A stretch of 64,000 nucleotides of DNA from Agrocybe praecox (lineage: Eukaryota > Basidiomycota > Agaricomycetes > Agaricales > Agrocybaceae): positions 372,001 through 436,000 of the forward strand of contig OZ024841.1 in assembly GCA_964017145.1 (NCBI GenBank), written 5' to 3'. The translations under genes and the position numbers were made by a program. This document shows positions 33,033-44,020 of the stretch, piece after piece. Under the pieces are notes generated by a model. That model was not told where the DNA came from, ran no database searches, and worked only from the letters and a program-made list of their open reading frames with translations. Every line of letters begins with the position of its first letter. The first letter of the stretch is position 1.

Positions 33033-35166
33033 CTACAATGTATCATCAGACTCTTCTTCCTCACTATCACTATCACTTTCAGCTGCTCTTTTCTCCTTCT
33101 CCTTTTGAAGTTCCTGCCTTCTTAGAACATGTTTAGTGTGATAAAAAAGCATAGAGTGTAAAAACCAATCAAAGTTTCCAGGTGCCATACGCTTGAGAAT
33201 TGATTCAAAGCCACCAAGCCAAGAATTTAATTGCTCACAGGCCTATTATGAAATATATTAAGTAATTTGTATGCAATGAAGTTAAATTTCTTACCTGTGT
33301 ATTAAAAGCTCGTTTCCAACAAGGATTTCCATTTTTATCCACAGCAGGTAGAGATAGATTTGGTGCTGAGCCATCAGTTGGGGCAGGATTACACCAAGTT
33401 TGACAAACTATGTCAGTTGCTTTATGATTGGAATAGTGGTAAGAGTCGACAATGAACCGAGTTGTGTCAAACCACTCTACAAATGTATCATTGGCAACAA
33501 TATGCTTCAAAACAGTACACGCCTTGTCAATGCAAATATAGGCAGGGTGAGTGTCTTTGGAAGGATATATGGAGTTGAGGAACTTCATAATATTGGTGGG
33601 GGATTCGGATCGTGCAAACTTGGTCCATGCAATAACAGTGCCACATGGAGCACATACTGTTTCAACACAGTAAAAGCGATTAGGGCTGAAGTAGTGCTTG
33701 GTTTCTCTATCAGGAGGGGCAGGACCATCATGTGGTTGTGGAGGGTGTTGAATTGCAGGTGGAAGCCATTCCAGATTTTCTCCTGGATGTCTAAGCATTC
33801 TCCGTACTCCAGCTAGTGCACCAGAACTGCGACTCTGAATATGTTTCTCCCATTCCCTTTGATGTTGCTGACAAGCTTGTGTCAAAGGAACTCTAGAGTG
33901 ATCGCAATCTACAACCCGACATCGATCACCATACTCTCTTTCATGGACTGCACAAAATACACCACCACGACTGTTAAGCAGCTCATTCTCACAACCTTGA
34001 TATGCGCAATATGTTGGCCCCATGACAATTCCATCAACAACATGCATTGTTACGTCTGCATGATCAACATCCATATCATCTGAATCAGCTGCTGGTCTGA
34101 AAGGTTGGGTGCATTCAGAGCAAGCATGTCCAGTAGAGGCAGTAATAGTGCCACCTTGCCCAAGGACAGCAAAAGCTTCTCGAGAAACATCATTGATTGG
34201 TAGAACATCATTCATTGCAAATTGTTTGTCTTGATCAGTAGCAATGGTCTGAACAGATTCCTGCACAAATGCCTGCCAGATATGTCGACGGGACAAAATT
34301 GCCAAATGCTCTGAGTTGACCTGACCAAAGGTGTTGTTCCAATAGTCGGAATATGCAGTAGCAGAGGCATGAAAGCTATACATTCCATTTACCACTGCAT
34401 TTGCAAAAACACGATCAACCCATATAGACTGTCCAATCTTCATGTACTTGGCTGAGTTTGAGTACACCATTTGCTTTTGAGCTGTGCCTTGGTGAACTCT
34501 TTTGTGATCGGCATAGTATTGGGAATCACAGAAGCTACAGCGTCCAGCCAGAACATGAACATCCTTGTGAATGGTTGTTCCCTGTATTAAAGTGACCTCA
34601 GCAACATCACGAGATCGGATATCTTGAGATAAAGCACGTGGTTTGCAGGTCGGATCTTCACATTCCATAAAAACTGGACAAATAACATGAACAGCTTTAA
34701 TTTCGTGATGTGAAACTGCAGTGAGTTTTTGCTTGACTCTGCCAGATGATTTCGAATATAATGGCACCAGCTTCAAAAGTGTTGTCATCTCATCCAGTTT
34801 AGTAGCAATGGGATCAGCCAAAGAGGTGTCTGAGGATGTTGGTCGTTCACTGTGTTTTAGCAAGGTTTTGGCATTATTTCCCAAACACTGCTCTATTGCT
34901 CTAGCCAATGCTTTAATCCATCCAGAGGAACTCTGCCGTCTTTCTCCTAAAACACTAGGATTCTTTTGGCGACTGTGCAAGTTGAGAAGATCAGGGTTCT
35001 CTGTCAGGCTGAAAAGAACCAATAAAACAGTAGCCAAAGACACGCGAGAGCTGAAATTCTGGTATACAAAGTCATTAAAGACTTTGAATGTAACATTTGG
35101 AAATGGTTGTTGATCAGGAATAGCAGCAACAGCAGGCAGACAGAGAAATAAGACCAGAAGAGACAT
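33033..35166 (-). CDS. KDZ transposase with CxC5/CxC6-like cysteine clusters, 693 aa
   Basis: Two exons (35166-33295 and 33242-33033) with a 52-nt intron join in frame. The ATG at 35166 was chosen; the frame is open for 31 more codons upstream but without another ATG. The N-terminal 90 residues are hydrophobic and helical. A first cysteine region (HVICPVFMECEDPTCKP; CSFCDSQYYADH) fits CxC5. A second (HACSECTQPF, then YCAYQGCENELL, GVFCAVHE, CRVVDCD) fits CxC6. The catalytic core follows: an aspartate in AYICIDKACTVL, one in FIVDSYHYSNHKA and a glutamate in ACEQLNSWLGGFE on the second exon. The C-terminus is an acidic run (SDSDSEEEESDD). All core residues are present, so the enzyme may be active. 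It is distant from the CxC2-type transposase at 18431. Confidence 0.85.
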
Positions 35167-35291
35167 GGTGAATGAAGTCGAAATAGACCAGATCAAAATC
35201 AAAAGTTGCCAGAGAGATTGAGACAGCAAGCTACACAAGTCAAAATAAATCAGATACAATTACAAGTTATGTTACATTTCAAATTTCAAAC

Positions 35292-37958
35292 CTACTTTCG
35301 GTGGTGCAAGCGTTTAGAGGTGGATGATGTGGTCTTCTTACTACCAGAAACTTTCTTCTTGCCCTTACTAGACCCAGCTGCCTTGACATCTCCACTATCA
35401 TCAGAATGGTCCTTGTGACCCTTTTCCTTTCGCTCATTATCTCGCTTCTTCGTCTTCTCCCTGTTCATCTTCTTCTTTTCCAGCTCACCATCCAACAAAG
35501 TCTTCTTCCGCTTCCAAATAGCCAGATCAGCGAACGTATAAAGACCCTTCTCAACACCCCAAACACTCAAGTCCGATGGATCCTCATCATCACCTCTTTT
35601 CAACCACTTTTCCATCACCGGATACCTCTGAATATCCTTCATTCCCGAATCGACGTGAGAGTTCCAGTATGCTCGCTTGCCAAAAAGATTCATGAGCTCT
35701 GTCTTTCCAACGTTAAACTGCCATTTACCCTGAGCGCGAAGCTTCTGTATCTGAGACCAAGCAGTCTGATATGCATTCCACTTCCGATACCAAATCCTAA
35801 GCTCCTTGGTAACATTCCTGTGAGTGAGGATAGGATCAACATTGAGGGCGATGGCAACACCCATCCAAACAGGGTTGTTGATGATATCTTGCGCAAATTC
35901 CAGCTGATCATCATTGGCGGTAACAGATGGAGCAATGGACGAAAACGCAGAAGGGCCAGTAGATGTAACAGGAACAGAGGCATTTCGAGATGGGGCACTA
36001 GATGTGACTGGGAGAGAAGGGTGTCGGGATGAATGAGCTGACGACTCTTCATCAATCTGAGTATCAAATTAATAAGTTCAGTCATCAAACAATAATGTAG
36101 AAATACATACAAAAAGAAGATACAAAATATACTCTCCGTCAATCTTTGTCCATATAGCCTCATCGTTATGGTGGATAGCAACCTCAAAACGCCCTTTCAG
36201 CACCCACTCATCCTCCTCATACGCATAAATACGATGGTTCAAACCTAAGTCAAACTTGATGAGGAAATAGTATCAACTGAGAGATCATGACTTATACTCA
36301 CGGCGAACAGGGGAATGCCTATCTGCAATGGCCTCCAACACAGTTCTAAGAGACGTCGTAACAGAATACCTAAAAAGTGACTGCGACATCTCTGCCAAAA
36401 CCCAATCTTCAGGCCTGGTGCTGGAGCTAACATGTATGTAGACCTTGCCAGGAATAGGGATGAGGGTATCTTCAGCAGCCTTTAAATCAGCAATATTTGG
36501 CTGATTACCCTGTGCACGACCTCGGAAAAGACCTCCGTGAGTTCGCGATGCACCCTCTAACTCATGTCGACTGAGGGGAGGTGGGCTGCCCATGGAGGTG
36601 TCTGATAATTTAAATTAATACTACATAATACAATGACATGTAAATTAAATGAAGTACCTTGATCAGGGACTACCTGATCATGAGCACCAACAGAGGGAGA
36701 AGCCTGACCAACAAGACCAGCTGAGGCTGTAGGGACAGCAGCACTCATCTGGTCCTGGGTGGAGGGAGGAGGGGTGGTGGCTATTGTAGTGATATCGGGG
36801 CTAACAAGGTGGGGTTCCCTTGCAGCCACGCCGACAGAGGAGGGGGAGACTCGAATGTTACCTGTGGAGACCTTTGAACCTTCGGCGCTGGCGTTAACGA
36901 CGAGGGCGGGAGCGGTGGTGTTGCCTGCGGTGGTGTCGACGTCGGTCGAGGTCCTTGGTATCGGCGCAGAAGGGCTGGCGTCGTCCTTGGCGGCTGGGGG
37001 TGGTGGGATCGTGTTCGCGGGTGTGTCAACCGTATTGGGCGGGGCCTCGTTGTTGTCGTCGCAGGCGGTTTCCTCCTTGTCGACGTACATGGTATCGTTG
37101 TCGTTGTTGTTGTCGCGGTGGGGGCCGTCGTTGTCGCCTACATTGGGTTCGTCGCTCTGGTGGTTGCTGCCTGCGTCTTCGCTGTTGCGGCTGCTGCTGT
37201 TGCTGTTGCTGTTCGTGTCAGCGTCGTTGCTGCTGCTGCTGCTCGTGTCGGTGTCGTTGCTGTTGTCGTTGCCGTTGCCGTTGTCGGTGTCGGTGTTTGT
37301 GTTTGTGTTTGTGCGGGTGCGGGTGCGGGTGCGGGTGCGGGTGCTGGTGTGCTTGCTGGCGTCGTCTCCGTTGCTTGCCTCGGTGTCGGTGTCGGTGTCG
37401 GTGGTGCCCTCGCGTTCATCCTCGTGCTCGGAATCCGTACGAGGGGCACGGGAGGACGTGGTGGGCTCTGCGGAAGTGGCAGGGTGGGAGCGACCTGGAG
37501 GCGCAACGGCTAGCCCACTCCCGGCTAGCTTGCGCTTTGTGTTTCTACGGGATGGGGTCAGTTCGCAAGAAACGGGAGGACGAGGGGGGGGACTTACGTC
37601 GACGTTTGAGCAGCCGCGGCTGCGGCTGCGTCCTCTTTCGCCTTGTCGGCGCTCGTTTTCCTGTTGAAATGGGTTAGCGGGTGGCGGACGGTGTGTTGGG
37701 TGCTTACCTGGGCCGCTTCACCTTCTTCTTCCTGTCTTTCTTGTCCTCCTTCCCTTTTTTCCCATCCCTTCCACCCTTTGCTTTCCCCTTTCCCTCGTGC
37801 TCCTTTTCTCCGTCGTCATCGGCCTCGACTGGTTGCGTCTTGGGGCGCTTCCGTGGTTGTTCGTCGGCGTCCGATCTCTTGCGGCGGTTGGGAGGGGGTG
37901 GGGAGCCGCGAGCGCGGCCGCTACGGGTGGTGCTGGTGGTGGAACGGGTGGTGGGCAT
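35292..37958 (-). CDS. accessory protein of the 6.1-kb KDZ element, 799 aa
   Basis: Six exons (37958-37708, 37660-37598, 37544-36658, 36601-36302, 36244-36111, 36056-35292) with GT..AG introns of 47-57 nt give exactly 800 codons. The start MPTTRSTTSTTRSG was chosen over an ATG 66 bp upstream. Residues 20-110 are basic (KRPKTQPVEADDD, then KKGKEDKKDRKKKVKRPR). Residues 140-300 are low complexity, with runs of TDTDTD and NDNSND and RTRTRT coded by hexanucleotide repeats at 37150-37420. The ordered part begins near 440: NIADLKAAEDTLIPIPGKVY, then RPEDWVLAEMSQSL, EDEWVLKGRFEVAIHH and DGEYILYLLF. A further conserved-looking block is NNPVWMGVAIALNVDPIL..LRIWYRKWNAYQTAW. The C-terminus is Lys-rich. 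I do not recognise a family. The place just upstream of the transposase on the same strand suggests a partner protein, possibly DNA-binding. Confidence 0.7.
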
Positions 37959-38050
37959 GGGGGTGGTTTGGTATGTGGTGGGGGACAATGGTGGTTGAGG
38001 GAAGAAAGGTAGGCGACGTGGCAACGGATGTTCGGTTGCCGCGCAGCCAA
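37959..38050. other. 5' flank of the accessory gene
   Basis: A short leader with an additional in-frame ATG at 38024 that would add 22 residues (MPRRLPFFPQPPLSPTTYQT..). Which ATG is used cannot be told from sequence alone. Confidence 0.4.
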
Positions 38051-38118
38051 TGCTGTCAAATTTATGTATGAGTGATGCATAGTTGCCCCTGTGGATGCAT
38101 ACTTTATGTGGGGCAACT
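38051..38118 (+). repeat. hairpin repeat, copy 1 (loop orientation A)
   Basis: A 39-nt lead (38051-38089) ends in AGTTGCCCC, which pairs with GGGGCAACT (38110-38118) around a 20-nt loop (38090-38109). The lead and both stems are identical to 63464-63531, but the loop is the exact reverse complement. Confidence 0.85.
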
Positions 38119-38859
38119 TAGGTTGGGCCATGCATACATCTGCCAGTAACAGGTGTGCCGCGACCGGCCGTTGCCGAACGGACCAGATTTGGCAGCTCAA
38201 CGTTCGAGCAAGGATTTTAAGACGAAATCTCAACGGATATACATGTTTTATATACCGTTGGATTCGGATTAACGAGTAGAATATTTCTATCTAAAAATTA
38301 TCGCAAAAAAATGTCTCTAAACACTGTAAAAATACAAATACTCAATTCTGTCTTGCCTAATACATTTAATTGTATGTCTATTGCTCATGTATCTGTATTC
38401 AAATAATTTATACAGCTAAAAGGGAAATAAATATGTGCAGAGGAAATATATTCCCTCTCTGATTTCGCTCTGCCCAGCCAAGGGGGCCTATATGAGGAAT
38501 TATATCTCTCTTATTTTCAAAGTCATTTGGTCTAGTTGGATTGTTGCACCGAATAAGTCATGTGACCCTTTCGTGAGGTTGAGAGTTCAATTCTTGACCT
38601 GTGCACTTTATTTTGTTACTAGTAAAGACAGTGGTCAGGTGATTTCTGCTTACAATTCTGTGTCACAAACCCATTTCTGAGTGGAATTATTCAGTTCTAC
38701 TCGGAAAATATGGGGACTCGGATCCGAGTGAACCGATCAGAACTGACCTTTCTGAGCAGTTCTGATCAGAATTTAAGAGGCAATTTCTGAGCTCTCTATA
38801 GAGATTTGACTGGTAAGAGGTCAGCCAAATTTCTGGTCAGAACTGCTCAGAAAAGCATG
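38119..38859. other. right subterminal region of the 6.1-kb KDZ element
   Basis: No gene. It is AT-rich up to 38640. From 38660 it carries TCTGATCAG/TCTGAGCAG subterminal words and a palindrome ACTCGGATCCGAGT (38714-38727). Confidence 0.55.
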
Positions 38860-38902
38860 ATTTCTGATCAGTTCCGATCAGTATATGTGGGGCACAGTAA
38901 AG
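38860..38902 (-). repeat. right TIR of the 6.1-kb KDZ element
   Basis: It is the inverted partner of 32784-32826 and ends ..GTGGGGCACAGTAAAG. Confidence 0.8.
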
Positions 38903-39108
38903 ACCTCATCAGCAGCACCAGCGCCAATCATCATGATGCTAGTAACAGCGATGCCACTAATGTTTAGACCCCTTCACTGTTCGTTTTTCCATTTTGTTTT
39001 CCACCAACGTCATTTTATACTTTTACAACTGTTTACTTCTATGAGCTGTCTGTTTACAATATACTATGAGCTCCATATATAATTGATTGTTTTTCTATCA
39101 CCTGAAAG

Positions 39109-39290
39109 TGTCTCTGTGTTGACTATATGAGTCCCTGCATTGACTATCAGAGTCTCTGTGTTGACTATATGAGACTCTGCGTTGACTATATGGGTCTCCG
39201 CATTGACTATATGAGTCTCCGTGTTGACTATCAGAGTCTTTGAACTGGCCATCATAATCTTTGCATTGACTTTCAGAATCTTTTAATTGG
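39109..39290 (+). repeat. 21-bp minisatellite, about 8-9 copies
   Basis: The unit resembles GAGTCTCTGTGTTGACTATA plus one base. The copies at the right end are more diverged. On the minus strand it reads as a 7-residue SQHRDSD-like repeat, which is likely accidental. Confidence 0.8.
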
Positions 39291-39510
39291 CTGGAGCAGT
39301 CTTTTGCCTGTCTTTTTGGTTCTTTGTGGCATCTTTCAAATGTCTTTGGTAATCTTTGAATTATCTTTAGAGCACTTTCCCACATTATTTACAAGAGCAC
39401 CTTGCTTTGAGAGATCCGTAATTCACTTTTTATCTTTTGCGTCTTTATAGTCTTTGGAGATCTTTTAGGATCTTTCAGGGTACCCAAAGATGAAGTCAAT
39501 TTTCCTGATG
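39240..39510 (+). repeat. dispersed repeat, copy 1 (partner 41400-41690)
   Basis: Both copies share CTTGTCTTT..GGTTCTTTGTGGCAT, TTACAAGAGCACCTTGCTTT, GATCC.TAATTCACTTTT.ATC and end with AGTCAATTTTCCTGATG. The partner lies about 2.1 kb downstream in the same orientation. Confidence 0.75.
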
Positions 39511-40462
39511 AATAAGAGAGTAGAATTCAAAGTGAACGTATTTCACTTTGAAATCAGAGTAAACGTCGAAAATGAAAGAGAATAATTGAAGCTTGGAACG
39601 TTTTCCAAGCTATAGACTTGACTGCCGAGACTGGGGACTGACTGAACGAATACTGAACTGAAAGATGGCTGATTGAATGGGTAAAATAATCCAATTGATG
39701 GGGGAATACTTGGATTGGATTGGATTGGACTGGACTTTTACTTTACAGGATCTAACTAGTTTTTATACTACAAATCCTGCAAGGCTTGAGTAATTGATAG
39801 CAAGTAAAGATGAAACGAATTACAAAGATTAAGGGGTTGAATGAATAGGCTGACTGAGCGAGTGAGTCAGGAATGACAAAGAAATGGGTTGAAACGATGG
39901 AAAAGAAGGGGAAAACTGTCCATTGATCAATGAAATGAGTAAGGAATGAATAAAAATGAGTAATAAATAAAAAGGTTGACTAATGCGCAGCAAAGAATGA
40001 CCAAGCACATCTTCTTTGGATGATAAATCGACCATAGTTGACTTGATGATTAGTGAAATCGACGGATGGAAGGAATCAAGCTATTTCCAGCTGATAGATT
40101 GCTATATTTGACGGATACAGCCTTAGTGTAGCCTCGTTGTTGATGCATCGGTTCCCGTGACTCATGGTGACTCGTGATAGGAATGTGACATCGAATCATG
40201 TGTTTGGAATGATGGTTGCACAGCCGCTTGATGGCCTGGACTTTGTATGATGTCATCGAAGTCTTTTGATGGAATAGATGGGATGCGACGGATTTAGATA
40301 AGTGGTGAATATGCTGTGCCGTTGTGTGATGTAAGCGTAGGCATATCTTATCTTTTGTATGATGCTGAGGGACACTTGTGATCGTGGAATAGCAATGTGT
40401 GGCCTTGTGAATAATGCTGGTGCCGAACTCCTGGTGGTCGATACTGCGAAAACTATGATTCC
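39511..40462. other. non-coding, AT-rich
   Basis: Short ORFs only, with no family features. There are simple ATTGGATTGGA and TGAATGA repeats. Confidence 0.4.
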
Positions 40463-40735
40463 TCATTCGTAATGCACGATTTCCTCGAGGCAAATGATTT
40501 TTGGTGTGTCGTCCGGCTGAATTCTGTATGTGAAACTGACGGTATCTCCTTCTTGAAAAATATGATACTCCGTGTAATGTGTTGCTAACCAATTTTCGCA
40601 ATTTTTGCTCACATCAAAAACTCCGGCAATTTGAATGAATGGATATATTGATGCTTTGTTGATTTTTCGAGGTCCGGAAGAATTGACAACATCCTTGGAC
40701 TGTTGAACAAAAGATTGAACAGAAGGGGAAAACAT
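40463..40735 (-). CDS. small hypothetical ORF, 90 aa
   Basis: The ORF MFSPSVQSFVQQSKDVVN.. has ordinary amino-acid composition and ends IQPDDTPKIICLEEIVHYE. Sequence such as KASIYPFIQIAGVF and FQEGDTVSFTYRIQ looks like folded protein. I do not recognise it. It could be an exon of a lost gene. Confidence 0.3.
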   Translation of the reverse strand: MFSPSVQSFVQQSKDVVNSSGPRKINKASIYPFIQIAGVFDVSKNCENWLATHYTEYHIFQEGDTVSFTYRIQPDDTPKIICLEEIVHYE

Positions 40736-41399
40736 TTTCAGAGTTGAATGTGTAAGATGATGAACATTGAGAGGAAGGAGTAATTTGTCTTGGATCGTGG
40801 CTACGGTTTCATGACTTTAGCCTAGACTGAATAGATTTCAGAAGAATTGGTGACTTGATGTTGCGATAGAGTCATGATGGGAAATTAAAATGGAGAATAC
40901 GAAAAAGGAAATATTGAAATTTAAAAATAAATAAATGATCTCTTATGCAATTTCAGGTTCGTTCATGTTCAATCAAATATGACGCATGACAGCGTGGCAC
41001 AGTGGGGATGGGTTGTAGAACAACAGCAAAGGGGAAGAACACAGGGAACAGATACTACAAGATAAGTACCCCACCCACACTGTCTCATTGCTCACTGCTG
41101 CTGTCCACAGGTAACCACCCTTCTATCCCCCTCTTCTCCTTCCCTTCTCTCTCCTCTTCCACTTCCCTTCTCCTCTTCCCTTCTTCTCCCCCTTTTTCTC
41201 TTCCTCTCCTCCACTCCTCTTCCTCTTTCTTGTTTCTATTCTTTTTCTGACTATTTGCAAGATACAATTTGATAATAATAATAGTGATATTTACAATAAT
41301 ACTCATATGTATCTGCCTAATTATGTATTTTTAATATATTAATTAATTATCTGTTAACTGAAATTATTTGTTTACACATTCCTAAATTGGCTATTGGTA

Positions 41400-41690
41400 T
41401 TCTTGCATTGCTTACAGATGTCTTTGCGTTGGCTGTTGGAATCTCTAAACCGGCTTTCAGAGTCTTTGAATAGGCTTCAGTAGTCTTTTACTTGTCTTTC
41501 TGGTTCTTTGTGGCATTTTTTGTGGAGTCTTTTGAGAGTCTTTGTGGTGTTTTTGAAAGATCTTTCCCATAATAGTTACAAGAGCACCTTGCTTTGAAAG
41601 ATCCATAATTCACTTTTGATCTTTTGCATCTTTCTGGTCTTTAGAGATCCTAAAAGACCTTCCAAAACAAAGTCAATTTTCCTGATGCAT
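41400..41690 (+). repeat. dispersed repeat, copy 2 (partner 39240-39510)
   Basis: See the first copy. It is also preceded by ATTGGC/TTGGCT words and ends AGTCAATTTTCCTGATGCAT. Confidence 0.75.
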
Positions 41691-41941
41691 GCGTCAATGG
41701 CCTTTATTTCAATCTCTCAAAGTCCAAAATCATCTTGCTTATTTGTTTGTTTTAATCTAAAGATAGTTTTTGGCATCTTGGAAAGAACCTAAAGGATAGT
41801 TTGATAATCAGAGAGATGAACTTGGTCCCAAAGATGCCCAAAGACTGGGAAAGATACAAAAAGACTCAAAAAGATTAGATCAGTCTATTAATTACCTAAA
41901 GTGCCCCCAGACAAAAATAGGTTTTCCTGATGCAAAATTTG

Positions 41942-43110
41942 ATACAGGGCTTAGTCAACGAGCTCTACCATCATCTACCTGAATCACTACATGATATGCT
42001 GGAGAATTTACCACAATTCCATGATGTGGTAAGTTTTTGTATCTTCTACATACAATTTGATTATAAATACTTACCAATCTCACCTTGTATTCCAGTTCAC
42101 AGAAAAATTAGATGGTCTGTGTCGCACTCTTCTTCATGGCCTCTGATATATGACAGCTGGAAGAATATTTGAAAGAGATCAGAGAGCTTATAATGACCCA
42201 TTGGTTGCATCTATCCACCATGTAGAATTTGACAAGCTTCTCAAAGTCACATTACATGGCTAAAATAACACCGCAAAGTATACAAAATTTCCATCGCTTT
42301 TATCTCCAAATTATGTTGTTGATGGAAAAAAGCTATTTCAGCACTCATTCTTGTCACTTGTAAGTGATTAACAATCTAACATTATTGCCTACTCACATAT
42401 TTTGGGGCACTAGATGCTTCGGTCTATTTTGTTTGGCTCATCATCACTCAATGAAAATAAATAAATAAAATTCTACAAAAATGTCAACCTATGGCCACCT
42501 GTGGGGTGTAACATTTGTTATACTTGGATGCATTGCTATGGCTGCTATTTTTGCATGGTTCTTCAACTTTTCCTTGTTTGATGCTGTACTAATCTTCTTT
42601 TCTCTGTATTGATAAGAATATTTCTTTATTCTTCTAATGAAAAGTTTGAGCCCATTGGTCATATTTTTAAAATCTCTTACAAGCAGTGGTTTACGCACTA
42701 CAAGTAACTAATTACAAGGGGAGCATGACATATCATTTATTGCCCTCAACACATTCAATGACAAAGTAGCCATCCAATTATAGCTATATATGTATCATAC
42801 TTACTCTATTTTACAGCATAATAATGTGATTGTAACTGCTCAAGCACAAAAAGATGATCTGCAGGCAAATTCACCAAAATTGTAAATTGAGCAGGAGCAT
42901 GCTAGGACACTGGCCACATTTGATGGCACAATTCAGCATACTACCAGTGCTGCGCATGGTACAACATTGCCTGCCAACTGCTGCATTGTGGAAAATCCGA
43001 ATTCAATACATCTCGAGTTTGTCGAGTCCACCAGCGAGACAGTGGCGCAATATGTCCAAACCAAGACTTGATGTTCTCAATGTGCCACTAAGAAGTGACT
43101 AATTACAATA
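41942..43110 (+). pseudogene. fragments of an unrecognised gene
   Basis: Several exon-like pieces follow each other on the plus strand: IQGLVNELYHHLPESLHDML (41943 on), a GT..AG interval to 42096, then FTEKLDGLCRTLLHGL with a TGA, YMTAGRIFERDQRAYNDP..IHHVEFDKLLKVTLHG and another stop. Near 42840-43100 a piece reads TAQAQKDDLQANSPKL, then NPNSIHLEFVESTSETVAQY. Stops interrupt every piece, so it is decayed. The family is unknown to me. Confidence 0.35.
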
Positions 43111-43456
43111 GTATGTAGTCTACACATGTAATATTGTATCCCTCATACTGTTTGCCTTCAAGACACCTTTGAAATCATCAATAATTATGATTTCTGCAAG
43201 AATGACATCATGACAGAGTCATCTGGTTTTGATACAACATCATTGACAGCCTTTCTTGTCTCTTGCTGACAAAAACTGTGGATAAAACATTTTTATTGAT
43301 TGTTGGAAGTACTGTAATACATATATAATGTTGTTCTTAACCTAGTATTTTGTGGAGAGTTGTGCATGCCCCTTGAACTCAGTCAGAGGCAAGTCAGGGA
43401 TGTACAATTGTATTTATGGCTAGGTTGCTGATATTGCAACCCAGTTGCAACTAGTT

Positions 43457-44020
43457 TCATCTGGTATATCTGTCATTACAACTAATCCAGGTCGAGACTG
43501 ATTTCTTTTTTTCTTTATGAGAAGATTTGATAAAGGTGGATGCTGTGGATGCTGGTTTGTTGATTACTTCAAGCTCTTTGTCTTTGTCTTTGGAGCTGAT
43601 CAGTATAGTGTTAGGATTACGTGGAGCTTTAAATGTATCTGGGCTAAAATCCCCGGATTCATCTTTGTCCACTTCTTCAACACTGGTACGCTGGGTATGT
43701 TCTGGCAGTCCTGGAAGCGCGGCTTGTAGACTTGAAGTACTGTGTGGACTGTCTGGTGGCGTTGTGCTTGTGTCGGCCATTATAGTGCGAGAAACCTCTT
43801 CCTTCTTTGAGACGTCTTTGGTAATTGCCTGTGCTGTAGATGTTTGTGTTGCATTCAAAGTCTTTTCCTCTAAATAGTAAATGCACCTTTTTCCTAGCTG
43901 CTTGTGCTGCAAATTGTGTGAGCTCGCTGTCATTCAGATCAATGACAGGCTTTCATTTTCAAGTACCAAAGCTTGGCTGTCCGTTGAACTCCTGGTTCAA
44001 GAGATCGTTGGATGGCATGG
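43457..44020 (-). other. possible decayed coding region
   Basis: On the minus strand MPSNDLLNQEFNGQPSFGT (near 44018) is followed by stops, then KPVIDLNDSELTQFAAQAAR and a Ser/Thr/Lys-rich frame to 43457. It may be a broken gene or chance. It shows no domain. Confidence 0.25.

Larger units (their letters stand above)
32784..38902. mobile_element. KDZ DNA transposon with CxC5/CxC6 transposase, 6.1 kb
   Basis: About 43-bp terminal inverted repeats start CTTTACTGTGCCCCACA at 32784 and, inverted, at 38902, with roughly five mismatches. Both ends carry subterminal repeats of TCTGATCAG or TCTGAGCAG words. Two genes, both minus strand, fill the inside: the transposase (33033-35166) and a 799-aa accessory protein (35292-37958). 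No target-site duplication is clear. The element is younger-looking than the 12-kb one because its terminal repeats are better preserved and both genes are open. Confidence 0.8.

Noticed and set aside
36759..37677. Plus-strand ORFs up to 302 codons (Val/Leu/Ser- or Cys/Arg-rich)
   Set aside because: They are antisense readings of the hexanucleotide repeats that code the acidic low-complexity part of the minus-strand accessory gene.
38521..38600. tRNA-like sequence with possible A box (TAGTTGGATTG) and B box (GAGTTCAATTC)
   Set aside because: Spacing is plausible, but I could not fold a cloverleaf with a proper acceptor stem. At most a SINE-like relic.
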